This document shows positions 20,110 to 31,285 of a stretch of 50,198 bases of DNA, one piece after another. The stretch spans positions 3,499 through 53,696 of the forward strand of contig BFEA01000412.1 in the NCBI GenBank assembly GCA_003427395.1. The letters are read 5' to 3'. Position numbers and translations under genes: made by a program. Numbering within the stretch: position 1 is the first letter of the stretch; each line of letters begins with the position of its first letter. The DNA is from Chara braunii (Eukaryota; Streptophyta; Charophyceae; Charales; Characeae). Below the pieces are notes generated by a model that was given only the letters and a program-made list of their open reading frames with translations, had not been told where the DNA came from and searched no databases.

Positions 20110-20308
20110 AATCCGGACTCTGGTTGTTAGTGATGGTGATAAGAGCATCCATCACTAACACCCTGCCCCTGGCTCCATTCTATTGGTGGGGAGCTGCACC
20201 TGCTGGAAACCGGGTCCAGCGTCCCTCATTTATAGTATATTTAAACATTGATCAAAGGGAAGTGTGACAGAAGAATAGCTGCCTCTTCAGCCAGAATCTG
20301 ACCGCCAG
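20079..20308 (-). mobile_element. Full-length hairpin-tailed SINE, reference copy
   Basis: Minus-strand element of about 230 bp with a 26-nt poly(A) tail (T on + at 20079-20104). It is flanked by the perfect 14-bp direct repeat AGGTTTGTGGTTCC at 20065-20078 and 20309-20322. Reading 5' to 3' on minus: a 5' region of about 80 nt with no tRNA boxes that I can see; the head hairpin GCTGGACCCGGTTTCCAGC; CAGCTCCCCACCAATAGA and TGGAGCC; then the 3' hairpin TGTTAGTGATGG / loop ATGCTCTTATCA / CCATCACTAACA; a short spacer; and the tail. This copy defines the order of parts for the family. Confidence 0.75.
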
Positions 20309-20322
20309 AGGTTTGTGGTTCC

Positions 20323-21970
20323 TGATACTTGGACTTTCTTGTTCTGCTAGCAGTGTGGGTTTAACTTAGCTTTTTGGTTGTGCAGAGCAATTGCTCCTTC
20401 AGTTTGACATCTTGTCATCTTGTAGGTTTCTGGAATTTTGGGTACTTCACGTCTTCTTTCGAGTGTTGTCTACGTTGTAGACTCCTGGGACCGCTTCTGC
20501 TGTTGGCGATGTTGTGATGTCTGGGCCCCAGGTTCGACCGTTCTACTGGTACTTAGGGGAGGAAATCTCTCAGTGTTACGACTCTTACGAGAATTAGTTG
20601 CTCAAGAGGGATTATCAGATCACTTTTAATAATTGGCTGGACATCCAACCAGGGGCGTCCTTAAGAGCACCTGAGCACTTTGCTGACCCATTCCCTCCCT
20701 CTCCACTAGCGATGGTGGATTTTGAGTGGTTTGGGGGGGGGAGGAAGGATAGGATACAGGTTTAGACAAGTGATAGAAAAGCTCAAAAGGGGGAGACTAG
20801 TTTTATCACTCTTATCAGGCGGTCAAAATTTCGACTGAAGAGGTACTCCTGCCCACAGGAGGACGTTCTTTAGCATTTGCAGCTGCAGTTGTTTAAGAGA
20901 AAGGGATGGTTCCTTTGGTAAATGGGTAGAGAATCAACAAGTTTGTTTTTAGAACAGAAGACAGTAGTAATGGGATGCTGGACCCGATTTCCATCATAGG
21001 AACCACTGGAATTTATCATCTTACTTATTGCTAAACCTTCAGAATGAAAGGGTCGCTGGACCTGGTTTCCAGCATACGGTCCACCGGAACATATCCAAAA
21101 AACAGGACACTGGACCTGGTTTCCAGCATTTTAGAAGTGGTATGTGGATCAGATAGGCAGATAGTCGAGGTAGGATCAGATAGGCAGGTAGTCGAGCTAG
21201 GCTTGTAAGCAAAACTGGCTGAGGCTGCCAGGATAACTCCGGGTAGAATTGCGAGGGCCCCGGCCTCGTCCAAATTCTTCTGTAATAAAATTTTCATTAA
21301 AAAAAAAAAGAAGGTTCCAGTCAGTCGCATCGATAGACTCGTTATGTTTTGAGTGAGAGCCAAGTTTGCAGATAGTCAACCACGGAGAGCGCTTAGCTGA
21401 CATTAGGTCCTGGGAACTCCTGCTAACATTTTCAGCACTTACATACTAATGGTAGAATCTGGGAAATCAACATGATGAAGGGATGAGACCTCTGCTGGGT
21501 TCGTAAAGCCCTGAAGTCCTACGGGCGGCGGCACCATCAGCGGGAGTGGGAGACTCACTAGTGGTGGTGGGAACGTTTCCCGGACACTAAGGGTAAAGCA
21601 TTTCCCAGTCAGAACCGCGTTTGGAGACACAGCGGCATTTATTCTCTCCAAGAGCAGGAACAGGGACACAGGGTCACCCGTACCTTGAGTGGTGAGGGGA
21701 GTGTCTTCCGCTCGACTTTGTGCTATCCTGGAAAATTTAATCCGGCTCATAAATTTCCCCACTCGTATATTCTGTGGGCGCGGTTATTCACCACCTTGGG
21801 CTCTCCCTCCCGTGGATTTCCCTAGGAGGCTAGGACTCTCGATATGTGCCACTGGTCGTTTTCTTGGTTGTTTCAGTCATCTAATTTCTGTAGACAAATA
21901 TTAATATGCCCAGTTCCAACTTTTGTTAAGATCAATTTTGTACTTACTCGGACTGAATTTTAGATTTGAT
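20323..21970. other. Spacer with three isolated head-hairpin copies, no gene seen
   Basis: GCTGGACCTGGTTTCCAGC at 21055-21073, ACTGGACCTGGTTTCCAGC at 21109-21127 and a degenerate copy near 20955 are separate occurrences of the SINE head hairpin, without 3' hairpins. The remaining sequence has only short unrecognised frames; a poly(A) run lies near 21299-21309. Confidence 0.45.
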
Positions 21971-21986
21971 CTGTATCTGAGGATTT

Positions 21987-22439
21987 TTTTTTTTTTTTTT
22001 AATTTATTTATTTATTGGGGTGATCACAACTGTCTATATTCTTCTCTCAACTTCTGTTTGTTTACCTTCCACTACCTACTCCTAAGACTATCTAGAGGGG
22101 ACCCCTGCAAGCATAGTTTTCCTCTCTCTGTGAAGGGGAGATTTCATGTTGCCCCTTGCCCCTAATGGTTAGGGTATAGGGTTGGGGCCGCCACTGGGGG
22201 TCTGGCTAACACAAAGACCGAGACCTGCCAGTAGCTGTGCCTCCCTTTCTCATCGTCCCCCACCCTTCATCGAGTAGCAGCAGAGGCTGTGGCCAACACT
22301 CTCCCACACACCACACACAACCCACTCGCGCTCACACTCACACCCATGTTGGTCATAGACCCCGCTAATACCGATCAGGGGTATCCAGAGGACTATCACA
22401 GTCCGTTGGCACTAAGTGCGCCACTAATACCGATCAGGG
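21987..22439 (-). mobile_element. 5'-truncated copy of the tRNA-derived SINE
   Basis: Minus-strand insertion with a poly(A)/(AAAT) tail on + as T-rich 21987-22017, flanked by the perfect 14-bp repeat GTATCTGAGGATTT (21973-21986 and 22440-22453). The body matches the SINE at 17510-17992 in reverse: GGGGACCCCTGCAAGC, GCCTCCCTTTCTCATC, CACTCTCCCACACA, TAATACCGATC, GGCACTAAGTGCGCC. The tRNA-like head is missing. The module TAATACCGATCAGGGGTAT occurs twice, near 22367 and 22425. Confidence 0.85.
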
Positions 22440-22817
22440 GTATCTGAGGATTTAGTATCCCTTTGGAAATAATTTTTGGGTTGAATTGTAAAATTTTCAT
22501 GAATTGCCTCGTGCCTTCTTGAGATTGCAGTTTATAGCTCGTAGTTCTCTGCCAATACTGTTTCTAGCTTAGAAACATGCGGGTGTTTTCTTGAGTAGTG
22601 AGGATACTATACTGCCGTCTATTTGCTTTGCAATTTTTTCTTTTTGGAGATGACTGGACCCGGTTTCCAGGAGCCTAAGCTGAGTATTGGCCTCAGCAGC
22701 GTTGTACTGGGTTGATATGTAGGGGTGTGTTCCCGGGCCCCGGTTCAGTGGTCTCATTTGGAATGAAAAGCACTATGTTTCTCAAAAAAAAAAAAAACGA
22801 CGACTCGCTGTGAAAAA

Positions 22818-23254
22818 AAAAAGGGGAAATTTCAAATTTGCAAAATGCCCCTGAATTTTGCGCTTATTTGCGATTTTGCCCTCGGACGACCGATTTTTCC
22901 TGATTTGCTCCTGGTGCCTCTGAACTTTTGTGCAGGCCCCTGTCAGTGAGGGGCCCAACTTTTTGGAATGCCCCTACCGGACCTGCGGTCCCATTTCCTG
23001 TGGTGCCTGTCTGATTTGCCCTCCTGGGGGGCATGCATCTTTGTGAGATGCCATTGAACAGGGAGGCGCCAAGAATTTGAATTCGAACTCCATACTTTTC
23101 CACTCCACCCCCAAAAAAGCAGCGCTGCACTCCGCGTCGCCCTTGCACCTGCAATCCACCGCCGTGGAGTTCGCTCTCCTTCTGCTGCGACACGCCCACT
23201 TCCACATCCTCGGAGTTTGTTCGCGAAGGTCTGTGTTCCACCCCGTCTTCCATG

Positions 23255-23325
<71 letters not shown>

Positions 23326-23725
23326 TACACACACACACACTCATGCAAAACGATGGAGGGCGCAGCAGAAAGATGACAACATGGGCAAATTTCTGATATA
23401 TCCCGGTAGCTCCCATCCCAGGGCCAGGGGAACGGCCGCATCCCACAAAGGCCGTGGGGGCATACTGAAAAGATGCATGATACCGGTAGGGGCATATGGC
23501 AAATCTACTGCAGGTCCTCAACGGCCAACAGGTAGGGGCATATTGGAAGTTTGGCGGCGGTACATGTAGGGGCATATTGAACATATTTCAGGCCCAAGTG
23601 ACGCCCCAGGGGTTTTCTGGAAACTTGAGTCGTTGTTAGACGGGCAAATCAGGAAACATCGGCTGTACGAGGGCAAATCGCAAATAAACGGAAAATTTAA
23701 GGGGCATTTTGCAAATTTTCTCAAA
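22818..23725. mobile_element. Long-TIR foldback element, TGCCCC-tiled family, member 3, with internal microsatellite
   Basis: The left arm AAATTTGCAAAATGCCCC, then TTATTTGCGATTTTGCCCTC and TTTCCTGATTTGC, returns at the right as reverse complement (GCAAATCAGG, GAGGGCAAATCGCAAATAA, GGGGCATTTTGCAAATTTT). More TGCCCC/GGGGCAT motifs are spaced along both arms. The flanks share a direct repeat (CTCAAAA.AAAAAACGA..CTC.CTG at about 22781-22809 and 23719-23743). The interior has a (CT)n run (23254-23322) and, beside it, a minus-strand frame with some protein-like character (WKWACRSRRRANSTAVD) that could be a captured gene fragment; I do not recognise it. Confidence 0.7.
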
Positions 23726-23796
23726 ACAAAAAACGACTCCCTGGAGCCAAGATAGATGGAGCCAAAATAATTACGGAAAAGAGCAGACTTGATGAT

Positions 23797-23935
23797 GGGA
23801 CGCTGGACCTGGTTTCCAGCAGGAGCAGCTCCTCACCAATAGATTGGAGCGATCGTCCACGGCCCGGGAGTCCTATTAGTGGGGGATGCTCCTATCAGCT
23901 CCACTAATAGCCCTGACATCAGTGAAACTACTGCT
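23797..23935 (+). mobile_element. Hairpin-tailed SINE copy, 3' tail not evident
   Basis: It contains the head hairpin GCTGGACCTGGTTTCCAGC, then CAGCTCCTCACCAATAGA and TTGGAGC, and the 3' hairpin CTATTAGTGG (23873-23882) pairing with CCACTAATAG (23901-23910) around a loop with GATGCTCCTATCAGCT. The stem sequence differs from the copies at 20.1 and 40.9 kb but remains fully paired. A clear poly(A) tail and target duplication are missing. Confidence 0.6.
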
Positions 23936-24069
23936 GGTGGGTCACCTTTTTAGTTCAGAATAGGCAAGAAAAACACGGAGTAGTGAAACTCACGTCGTCG
24001 GAGTCCAAAAAGGCGAAAAAAACATTACCTGGCAGGCGTATGAGGGCTGCACTTCGTATGCAGCAAATA

Positions 24070-24300
24070 TGTCGTTTGTCCCCCTCCCCCCCCCCCCCCC
24101 CCCCCCCCCTTGGTGAGAGCACCCCTCAAAGTTCGCCCGTTGCAACTGCAACGGGCCGCAGTAGCAGGTGTTAGGGCCAAGCCCTATGCAGTTGCATTCG
24201 CCAGATGAATCTTCTGCTGGAACATGACAAGACACAGCACCACACTATGAATCACCCCCGGTCATGACCGGGGGGGGGTTTGTGACCAGCGGCCGAGCCC
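24070..24300. other. Poly(C) tract and spacer
   Basis: A run of about 30 C with few interruptions occupies about 24080-24109. CGGTCATGACCG near 24259 is a palindrome. No gene is seen before the LINE begins at about 24300. Confidence 0.6.
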
Positions 24301-25440
24301 GTGACGAGAAGGCGGCCATGAACATTGGGATTTTTTTGAGGGCCCGAAGAATGTCAAAACAAAAAGCTGTTGTAGAACTTTTTGAGCTCTACAATGCGCA
24401 GGAGCCACAACCAAAGACTTCTTTGAAAGGAACAGAAGCAAGCGAGCTATGGCAGATGGTACACCCCAAAAAGAACCCGCCAGAGAAAATGAAATGGGTG
24501 TACAAAAGAAAAGAGAACAATAACAATAGCAATAACCGCTTGAACATTGAAACAACAGGGCGAGGGCGGGGACAGCAAGAAATTTGCAATTTTAGGCGAC
24601 ATAACAGATCAAGATGGGTCAACCCAGCAGGGGGACGTCGGGGGAGGGGGGACCGTGCTGCGAGAGGATTTGACTCACACTGAACAGGAGGGGGGCAGGG
24701 CTGAGCAGTCCACGGTTACAGAAGTTTGTCGCCAAGTCTCGCAAGTGGAAACAGTAACGTCAGGGGAAGCCGTAGGCACCATACAAGGGGGTGGGCAAGA
24801 CATGTGGCAGGCAGGGCTGGATTCGGAAGAGCTGCACACCAGACGGCACACTTTTGGTCCCCGAGTCTCGGATCTATTCCAACAGGCCTTCGGCCCCCAA
24901 CCAATGGAAGTGGAATGCCTGACCCCCCCCCGGCGGCGTCACCACCGGATGAAATTATGACAGACCCTGTACCAGAAGCACAAGGGGAGACAGGGGATAA
25001 AATGAAAGCCCTCACAGAATGGCTCTATGATCAGCTCAGGGCCCGGTATGAGCAGCAGCCACATTTAAGTACTGACTTCTGGGATCAGGTAAACATCGAT
25101 CTGTTTGAATTATTGGATAACAGTCCGACCATCAACTAGAAGCAAATCCTCAATCATGGGCCGCCCCAGATGGTCGACTGGCAGAAGACCTGGCACCGGG
25201 TATGGTGCATCGTTCACAACCAATTCCACTGTCCTCCTCCAGTGGAAATGGACGAGACCACATCGAGAGCCATTCCCCCCCCCCGCCACAGGAACCCCCA
25301 CCTGCAATGCCGCCTGAGACCCCCCCCCTGCCCGGTCCCGACCCCCAGCCTTTTGCGGCACAACTGCAGAAAAGGGGCCCGAATGGTGAAGAACCGGAGT
25401 TGCCTTGACCTTGACTGCGCCACCTGACCGAGAAAGGGCT
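24300..25440 (+). pseudogene. LINE C ORF1 C-terminal region, frame-shifted
   Basis: Plus-strand frames 24547-24960 and 24726-25139 correspond to the distal part of ORF1 of the LINE at 29.6-40.6 kb. Landmarks are FGPQPMEVE (paralogue FSPDLMEVE), followed after a frame change by a helical stretch MKALTEWLYDQLRARYEQQP that aligns with MVMWLIANLKFKLPANLSL in the paralogue. An upstream frame (24264-24683) includes MSKQKAVVELFELYNAQ. The zinc-knuckle/DUF4283-like part seen at 31.3 kb was not found here, so the copy is 5'-truncated or decayed. The frame is disrupted by at least two shifts around C- and G-runs. The product would be a nucleic-acid-binding partner of ORF2. Confidence 0.6.
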
Positions 25441-25675
25441 CCACCAGGGACCGCTCCCCTTGGGAGATAAGGTCCTGGCGATCCCTAGTAGAAAGAAAAG
25501 TGGTCGGTGGTAAATGGGCCTCTCCCCGTCAGAACCAAACGACTACACCACTACCAGGGGGACGGTCACACTGCATGGATGGAAGCTGTAGCAGGATTCA
25601 GAAGGGAAGAGTAGCTTTAGACTCAAGGATGCAAAGGAGTTTATTACAGCCCACTATGAGGCAGGGGCCAAGGCC

Positions 25676-26938
25676 ATGATATGTGTGGGTTCAGGTTCGT
25701 GCAGAATTGCGGACAATGATCATGATCTTTATATCCTCTTCGATGAAAAAAAAGAGGCAGATCTAACCTGGGTAACCCACAATTCCCTGTTGGAATTGCA
25801 ATGCTCTAAGATCAAACCTAGTCGCATCTGGTCTGATACTAAAACTGCCACCGCCCTGTGCTCAAGTATCCGGAAGAATATCATCAATGAAGGAGTAGCC
25901 TGGGACCAGCACACATGGCACCAACTGTTGGACTAAGAAGGGGAGGAGAATATGGTGTGTGGTAGTAATGGCAGGGATAGACGCAATATACAACCGTAAT
26001 AGAGGCTGGCGAAAAACACTGCGAAATGCAGATCTGGACCTCAGATCCATCAACGTCAATGGACTCGCCACAGACTCCCCAGATAAGGCCCAAGCCATAA
26101 GGGATCTACTCCGAGGGGTTGGGGGAAGAAGCTGGCCATACATAGTCTGTGTTCAAGAAACACATTTGACGGACTCCCCCGACCATCATAGGGTGCACAA
26201 AGCTGTTTGGCCATACCAAGCCTACAGAGCCCACATGCACCAGGGCCAGCGACGGCAGACACTGCGATATGGATTCCCCCGGACTCCCATTTGGATGTGC
26301 TGCATTGGGAACAAGATAGGGAGGAGGGACGGTGGGTTTATGTGTTGGGGGCATTAGAGTTAGAGGTTGTCTGTGTCTTTTGCATACATGCCCCGAATAC
26401 TGTGATGGAAAGCGAGACTTCTTTTCAAAAAATTCAGACGAAACCCCCCCAAGGTATCCCGATCATACTCGTCGGGGATTTTAACGCAGCCCCCGACCTA
26501 GACCTAGATCGTTGGCGAGTTCCCCCCTCCACCCTAAACCAAGTGGGGGAAGATGAGAGCATGCTTAGCCGCCTATGCAATTCTTTGTCCCTCTTCGACA
26601 CCTTTCGCCGTTCGTTCCCTACAGAGCGAGCATTCACGTGTGTTAGGAACCACGACCCGACCAGGCTGTCCAAATCAAGGATTGATTTGATTCTCATCTC
26701 AGAAGATTTAGCAGGCAGTCTGACAATGGCAGCAATTCTCCCGCCAAGCCCCTATCCAAGATTAGGTCATAAGATGTGTACGATAGCACTCACTTTCCGA
26801 AAAAGGCCGGACCAAGGTCCTGACTTCTACAAACTGAATACTTCCTTGCTTTGTCTCACATCCTTCAAACAGTACCTAACTCAAACTTGGAAATACTGGA
26901 AAGAACGCCGCCCCGAAGTGGAATCCTTCCTTAATTAG
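25676..26938 (+). pseudogene. LINE C ORF2 N-terminal region: pre-domain and APE-type endonuclease
   Basis: Positions 25676-25936 encode a block (DNDHDLYILFDEKK ... WDQHTWHQLLD) conserved with 34.2-34.5 kb of the other LINE. The endonuclease starts near 25959: RSINVNGLA (catalytic Asn), CVQETHL (catalytic Glu), then after a 1-nt shift near 26245-26260 AIWIPPDS, VGDFNAAPDLDLDRW (Asp/Asn), SKSRIDLILIS, and LGHKMC (catalytic His). The order and residues are those of L1-type apurinic endonucleases that nick the genomic target. The segment ends in KLNTSLL and a stop at 26938. It is broken by a frameshift and stops, so it is non-functional as read. Confidence 0.85.
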
Positions 26939-26939
26939 T

Positions 26940-28074
26940 TTAACAATGGACTTTTCTTTTTGTCCAAAAAATGCAAGGAATTCTCCAAACAGATTGCCCA
27001 ACAGCGTTATTAGCAAGAAATGAATCTTTTGAGTCATCTTCAAGATCTGGAACAACAGACAATGTCACAAGATCTTAATCAATACGTACAAAATATTCAA
27101 ACAGTGAAATTACATTTATTTCAGCAAGCTCGGTATCGCTGGCAAGACACTAGAATACATGGGAAATTTTCCAAACACACCTCTGAAGGTTCAATGGACT
27201 CAAAATTGGTTGGACTCACCCGTGTCAGAGCCAAGCGTACTGCGGTGGAGGCTTTGTACGGCCCGGGGGGGGCTGAGACCAATCCCATCCTCACCACAGC
27301 TGGTTGCGCATGAGACTTTTCAAAGATTTTTTTGCATCCCACATCCCCCTCACATATGAAGACTCCTGGCGAAAACAGGCAGAGGATTTCCTTCGCCTCA
27401 TTGATAAGTCCCTCTCCCCCGAACAACGGGAAACACTGGAGACCCCCCTGACAAAGGAGGAGATGAATGACCCTGTTACAGATAGACAAGGAAAAAACTT
27501 CAGGGCTGGACGGTCTCCCCAAGAAATTATGGGAGTCAATGTGGGACTATATGAACACTGATCTTATGGATTACTACAACGAGGTGTGGTACATGTGCGA
27601 AATGGGTAAGTTGGTGGGAGGAGTATTGTCCCTCCTCTATAAAAAGGGGGACAGATTCAATATACGAAACTACCGGCCCATCACCCTCCTCACGGTCGTC
27701 TACAAAATGTTGGCCAAGAACTTGGCTAACAGGATGATTCCAGTGTTGGAGAGGGTTATCCACCCCTCACAGACACGGTTCATGCAACATAGACAGATAC
27801 AAGAAAACATCCTATTGGTCCATGAGATAGTGCAATTGACAAAACAATCTAAACAGGACGCAACCATTATATTTTTGAAAAAGCATACGACCACGTTGAT
27901 TGATACTTTTTAGACAAAAGCTTGGAAAAAATGAATTCCGGGCCGGTCTTCCGTAGGTGGTTATGATTCCGTATGAATCCTCTATCGGAATGTCACCACA
28001 AGGGTATAAATAAACGGAACTTTGACCCCGCCAATCAAATTGGAAACATCAGTGCGCCAAGGGGACCCCCTGAC
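26940..28074 (+). pseudogene. LINE C ORF2 reverse transcriptase, N-terminal half, ending at GDPLT
   Basis: In several frames: a linker with HGKFSKH and AKRTAVEALYG, then DKEKTSGLDGLPKKLWESMW, RPITLLTVVYKMLAKNLANRM, IHPSQTRFMQHRQIQENILL and a decayed FDFEKAYDHVD equivalent (IIFLKKHTTTLID). The sequence continues with TSVRQGDPLT and stops matching the family at about 28074. The remaining RT (FADD motif and thumb) is not here, but a sequence of the same family resumes at 40961 with GDPLTHFLF. Stops and shifts make it non-functional. Confidence 0.8.
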
Positions 28075-28292
28075 AGAGGCCTCAGCTCGAAACTGGGTCC
28101 AGCATCCCTTGCTAACAGCCCCGCATCAGTCCCCCCACTCCGTCTCCCGCCTCCCTACGTAGCAATCCTCCGCCTCCTTTCCCACTTTCAGCTCTATTTA
28201 CCTCCGCTGAGTCTCTTACGCCTTAATCATGATGCCTTTTATCCTTCTCTTATGGTTTCACCTCTCCGGGCTCTCCCCTAACCAGACGCCAT
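28075..28292. other. Junction region with minus-strand SINE head relic
   Basis: AACTGGGTCCAGCATCCC (minus-oriented SINE head) lies immediately after the LINE break, at about 28096. No gene follows. Confidence 0.45.
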
Positions 28293-28397
28293 CTTCTTTC
28301 GCTAAATACATCATGCGGTCATTGTAACGATATTCGGACTAAAAGATATCCCAAATACAACTATAGTTACGGTACGTTGTATTCGGGGTAAGAAGAT
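28293..28397. mobile_element. Foldback MITE, CTTCTTCCCC family relic
   Basis: ATCTTCTTTCGCTAAATACA at the left and TGTATTCGGGGTAAGAAGAT at the right pair with mismatches. The inner GTCATTGTAACG / GGTTACTATAG-like pairing and CGGACTAAAAGATATCCC centre match the 9.3-kb copy. It is non-coding. Confidence 0.6.
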
Positions 28398-28409
28398 AGG
28401 TTGCAGCTT

Positions 28410-29340
28410 GCCAACTGTGGCTAGGAGGTGGAAGAGCTCTTGCTAGGCTTGATGGGGCTGTCGCTGCCTCTAGCAGGTGAAAGAGTTCTTGCTAGGCTTG
28501 TTGGGGCTGTCGCTGGCGTCTGTCTATCGTTTCTCTCAGCGCAGGTGGAAGAGCTCTTGCCTAGTAGAGTACCGGCTAGGAGGTGGAAGGGTTGTCGATG
28601 TCCCAGACTAACCAGTACAAGATCAATTTGGGAGGGACTCGGCGCCTAACGCACGTGCGCGGAATGGTGGGCACCTCGGAACTAAACACGTCACGGCTGA
28701 CATGCAGCGAGTTCTTGACACGTGTCACTGGTCGTGACAGGTGTTCCGAGTGTAGTACTCCGGAGCGGTGACCTTCATAGGGAAGGCATTTGATGTGTCT
28801 TCACTTGGGAGTACTCCTTAGTGACCAGAGTATAGCGGAGTGTTGCCTATCAAATGGAAGTGTGTGTGAAAAACAGGATTGTCAACAAATGATTTTAGAG
28901 GTGACAAGTGTCTCGAGTGGAGATTTTCGTCAAGGGAGAACAAATTATCTTCTCATCAGAGCGTTCTCCACATTAGTAGGAGTGATAGCTACTGATTGCA
29001 ATTGCGTGACATAGGAAGGTGGCAAATAAAATTTGGGTCAATGACGAAGCTATTAATAGATTGCAAGTACGTAGCCACTGATTGCAATTGCACGTAAAAG
29101 AGAACGATAGCATCAGAGGGGGCAAATGCAATTTGAGTCAAAAGTGATGCCATCAATAGAATGTGAATACGTGAGGCCCTAGATATTCCTTGGAGACCAT
29201 AGGGCTCGAAGGAGTCAGTTACTCGTAGAGTCAAATCCCCTGGTTCCTCGTTAGGGGTTAAGAGGCGTTGTTGACAGAAGGAAGTTCAGGAGGGTTGGTG
29301 CTACATCTAATTAAGGTTAGAGTGAGACGTCAACATGAAA
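28410..29340. repeat. Two local tandem-repeat blocks in non-coding DNA
   Basis: Units with GGTGGAAGAGCTCTTGCTAG and GGGGCTGTCGCTG recur about four times between 28423 and 28590. Farther on, 28989-29175 is a two-unit tandem (ACTGATTGCAATTGC at 28991 and 29079) with about 80-100 bp period. No coding frame is convincing. Confidence 0.6.
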
Positions 29341-30270
29341 ACAGTCGTCTCTCTACTTCCGTTTTTCCTACCTCCTCTCAGTAAAATCTAGGCCAGAAGG
29401 AAGAAGTCGGAGTCAAAGCTCAAGCAAGGTCTGGGAAAGAGTCAAGGGATAGGGTAGGAGGGAAAGGCAGTGATTCAACCATAAACGAACAGCATCTGGA
29501 GAGAAGCTTCTGGCATGGAAGAAACAGCGGACAATAAGCGATGCTGACAAGTTGAAGAGGTGCGTGTGTCTCTCCCTCTCCAAGCCTCATTTTCCCGCCT
29601 TGTCCTTTTTTTTTTCTCCTATTTCCCCCCACGAAACAAATATTCCCCAGCCAGGTCCTGCTAAATTAAGATAATCAAAGGCAATAATTGTAGGGAAAAA
29701 AAAAAAGAAAAAAAAGACAGAGACTGTTACAGCGGACCGCTCCCCCTCCCCCTTTTTTCCTCCTCCTACTCTTCCTCCTCCTTTCTTCACATTCCTCCCC
29801 CTTCATTATTCCACCCCCCATCATTACCCCATCTCCATCTGCCTTCTCTGGCCCTAGTGTGTCTGTCACCACGAGCCACCCCTCCTTTCCATCTGCATTC
29901 TCTAGCCCTAGTGTGCCTGTCACCACGAGGCACCCCCCCCTCAACCATCTCTACCTACCATTTTGTCCAAACATTATTTGCATATCCGATCCCCCCCGCC
30001 CCCTCCATCTCCCTATACACCATTTCCCCCCCCCTCCTGTCCCCCACCTAATTTCCAGTGGATGCGCCTGCCCTATCAGAAACTTGTCTGCCGCTAACCC
30101 ATCCAGCATCCCTCATACGTCTCTCCCTCAATACGAGCCTCAACTTCACTCCTTCCCACACCTCACCCACACTCCTCAGTTCGCTCCCCCCCAAAAAAGC
30201 GGTTTCAGTCCCTCCGTCTTTTTCTTCTCGTCAAGGTTCTTCCAGTTGCTAGTCAGCGTACGAAAGATGC
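29341..30270 (+). promoter_or_regulatory. Probable 5' untranslated region of LINE E, with C-rich tandem units
   Basis: This C/T-rich, A-poor interval precedes the first ORF1-like frame of the LINE. Two units of about 54 bp (CCATCTGC.TTCTCT..CCCTAGTGTG at about 29836 and 29890) form a short tandem array, as seen in some L1 5' regions. No direct evidence of promoter activity exists in sequence alone, and the 5' boundary of the element is not defined. Confidence 0.35.
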
Positions 30271-31200
30271 TCAAGATGACGTCAAAGAGAGCTAAAGGTA
30301 AGGATTCCCTCTTGTTTTACCAGGGGGCTATGCGACACAATTTTTTCAGGCAGTTGGGGACGATTCCATATGCCAGACCCAGTTCACCCTACCCGATGCA
30401 GCAAAGGTCAACGCCAATCAAGAATCAAAATGACAACATTTGGAAATCGAGAAATGTTGCGAAATGGCTATCCCAGGCATCTTCACCAAATTCGAGGCAG
30501 TTGTCCAATTCTGAAGGTGAACATCAATCCCAGTTTTCACCCCTCACTGGTCAGGGAATCTAACAGCGAGAAGGGGGAGTCCTCTTCCTCACAACAGGAA
30601 GAACAACGATCTTCTCACTCTCCCCATTCAGATCATAACAGCTCACAGTCTCACTTACCACAGAAGGGTACTGAAGAACAGTCCTCAGGTAAATCAACAG
30701 GGAAGGAAACACCTGCGGATGACAGGATAATGCAAGATCAGGAAGAAATCTTCACGGAGGAAGAAAGATGGTTGAAACAGAACAAAAGGGATCAAGGGGC
30801 ACACCCGGACAAAACGGAGAAATCTAATGAACTGTCGTGGGAAACATGGGCACAAAGGGTAAGGAGTACTAAGGACGACACTCCAGGATAAGACGCTAAA
30901 TGTGAGCAGGCCAGCTTTAGATCCACCAGGAGCTCCAGCAGAGGAACTAAAAATCCCTCTTACAAATCTCTCCTCAGCAAGGGCCTACTTTCTAACTTTT
31001 TTCCTCCTACCTTCAGAACAGAAAGTGATAGAACAGGGAGGAAGGAAAACTCTAATGAAATCCTACCCTGCAGAGAAATTACCTTAGAGAGATCCGATCT
31101 ACACGAAACACGCGAGCAATTGGATTTTCTACAAGGAGGGAGCAAACAGATCCACAAATGACAATATTAAATAGATTTTTGTAAAAGATTGGAGCAAATG
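30265..31200 (+). pseudogene. LINE E ORF1 N-terminal region, disrupted
   Basis: Three frames in sequence carry hydrophilic, Ser/Gln/Glu-rich protein: 30265-30561 (MLKMTSKRAKGKDSLLF), 30370-30891 (KGESSSSQQEEQRSSHSPHS, EEERWLKQNKRDQGAHPDK) and 30902-31087. Their order and location just upstream of the DUF4283-like block at 31286 suggest the disordered N-terminus of ORF1, broken by frameshifts. I recognise it by context, not by a motif. Confidence 0.5.
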
Positions 31201-31285
31201 AAGGGAAGCACTGAAGCTGTGTCAGAATTTTTTCTAATCCAACTTATTTCCCCGACAGTTTTCATAGTTTTTTGTCTTTTCGAGA

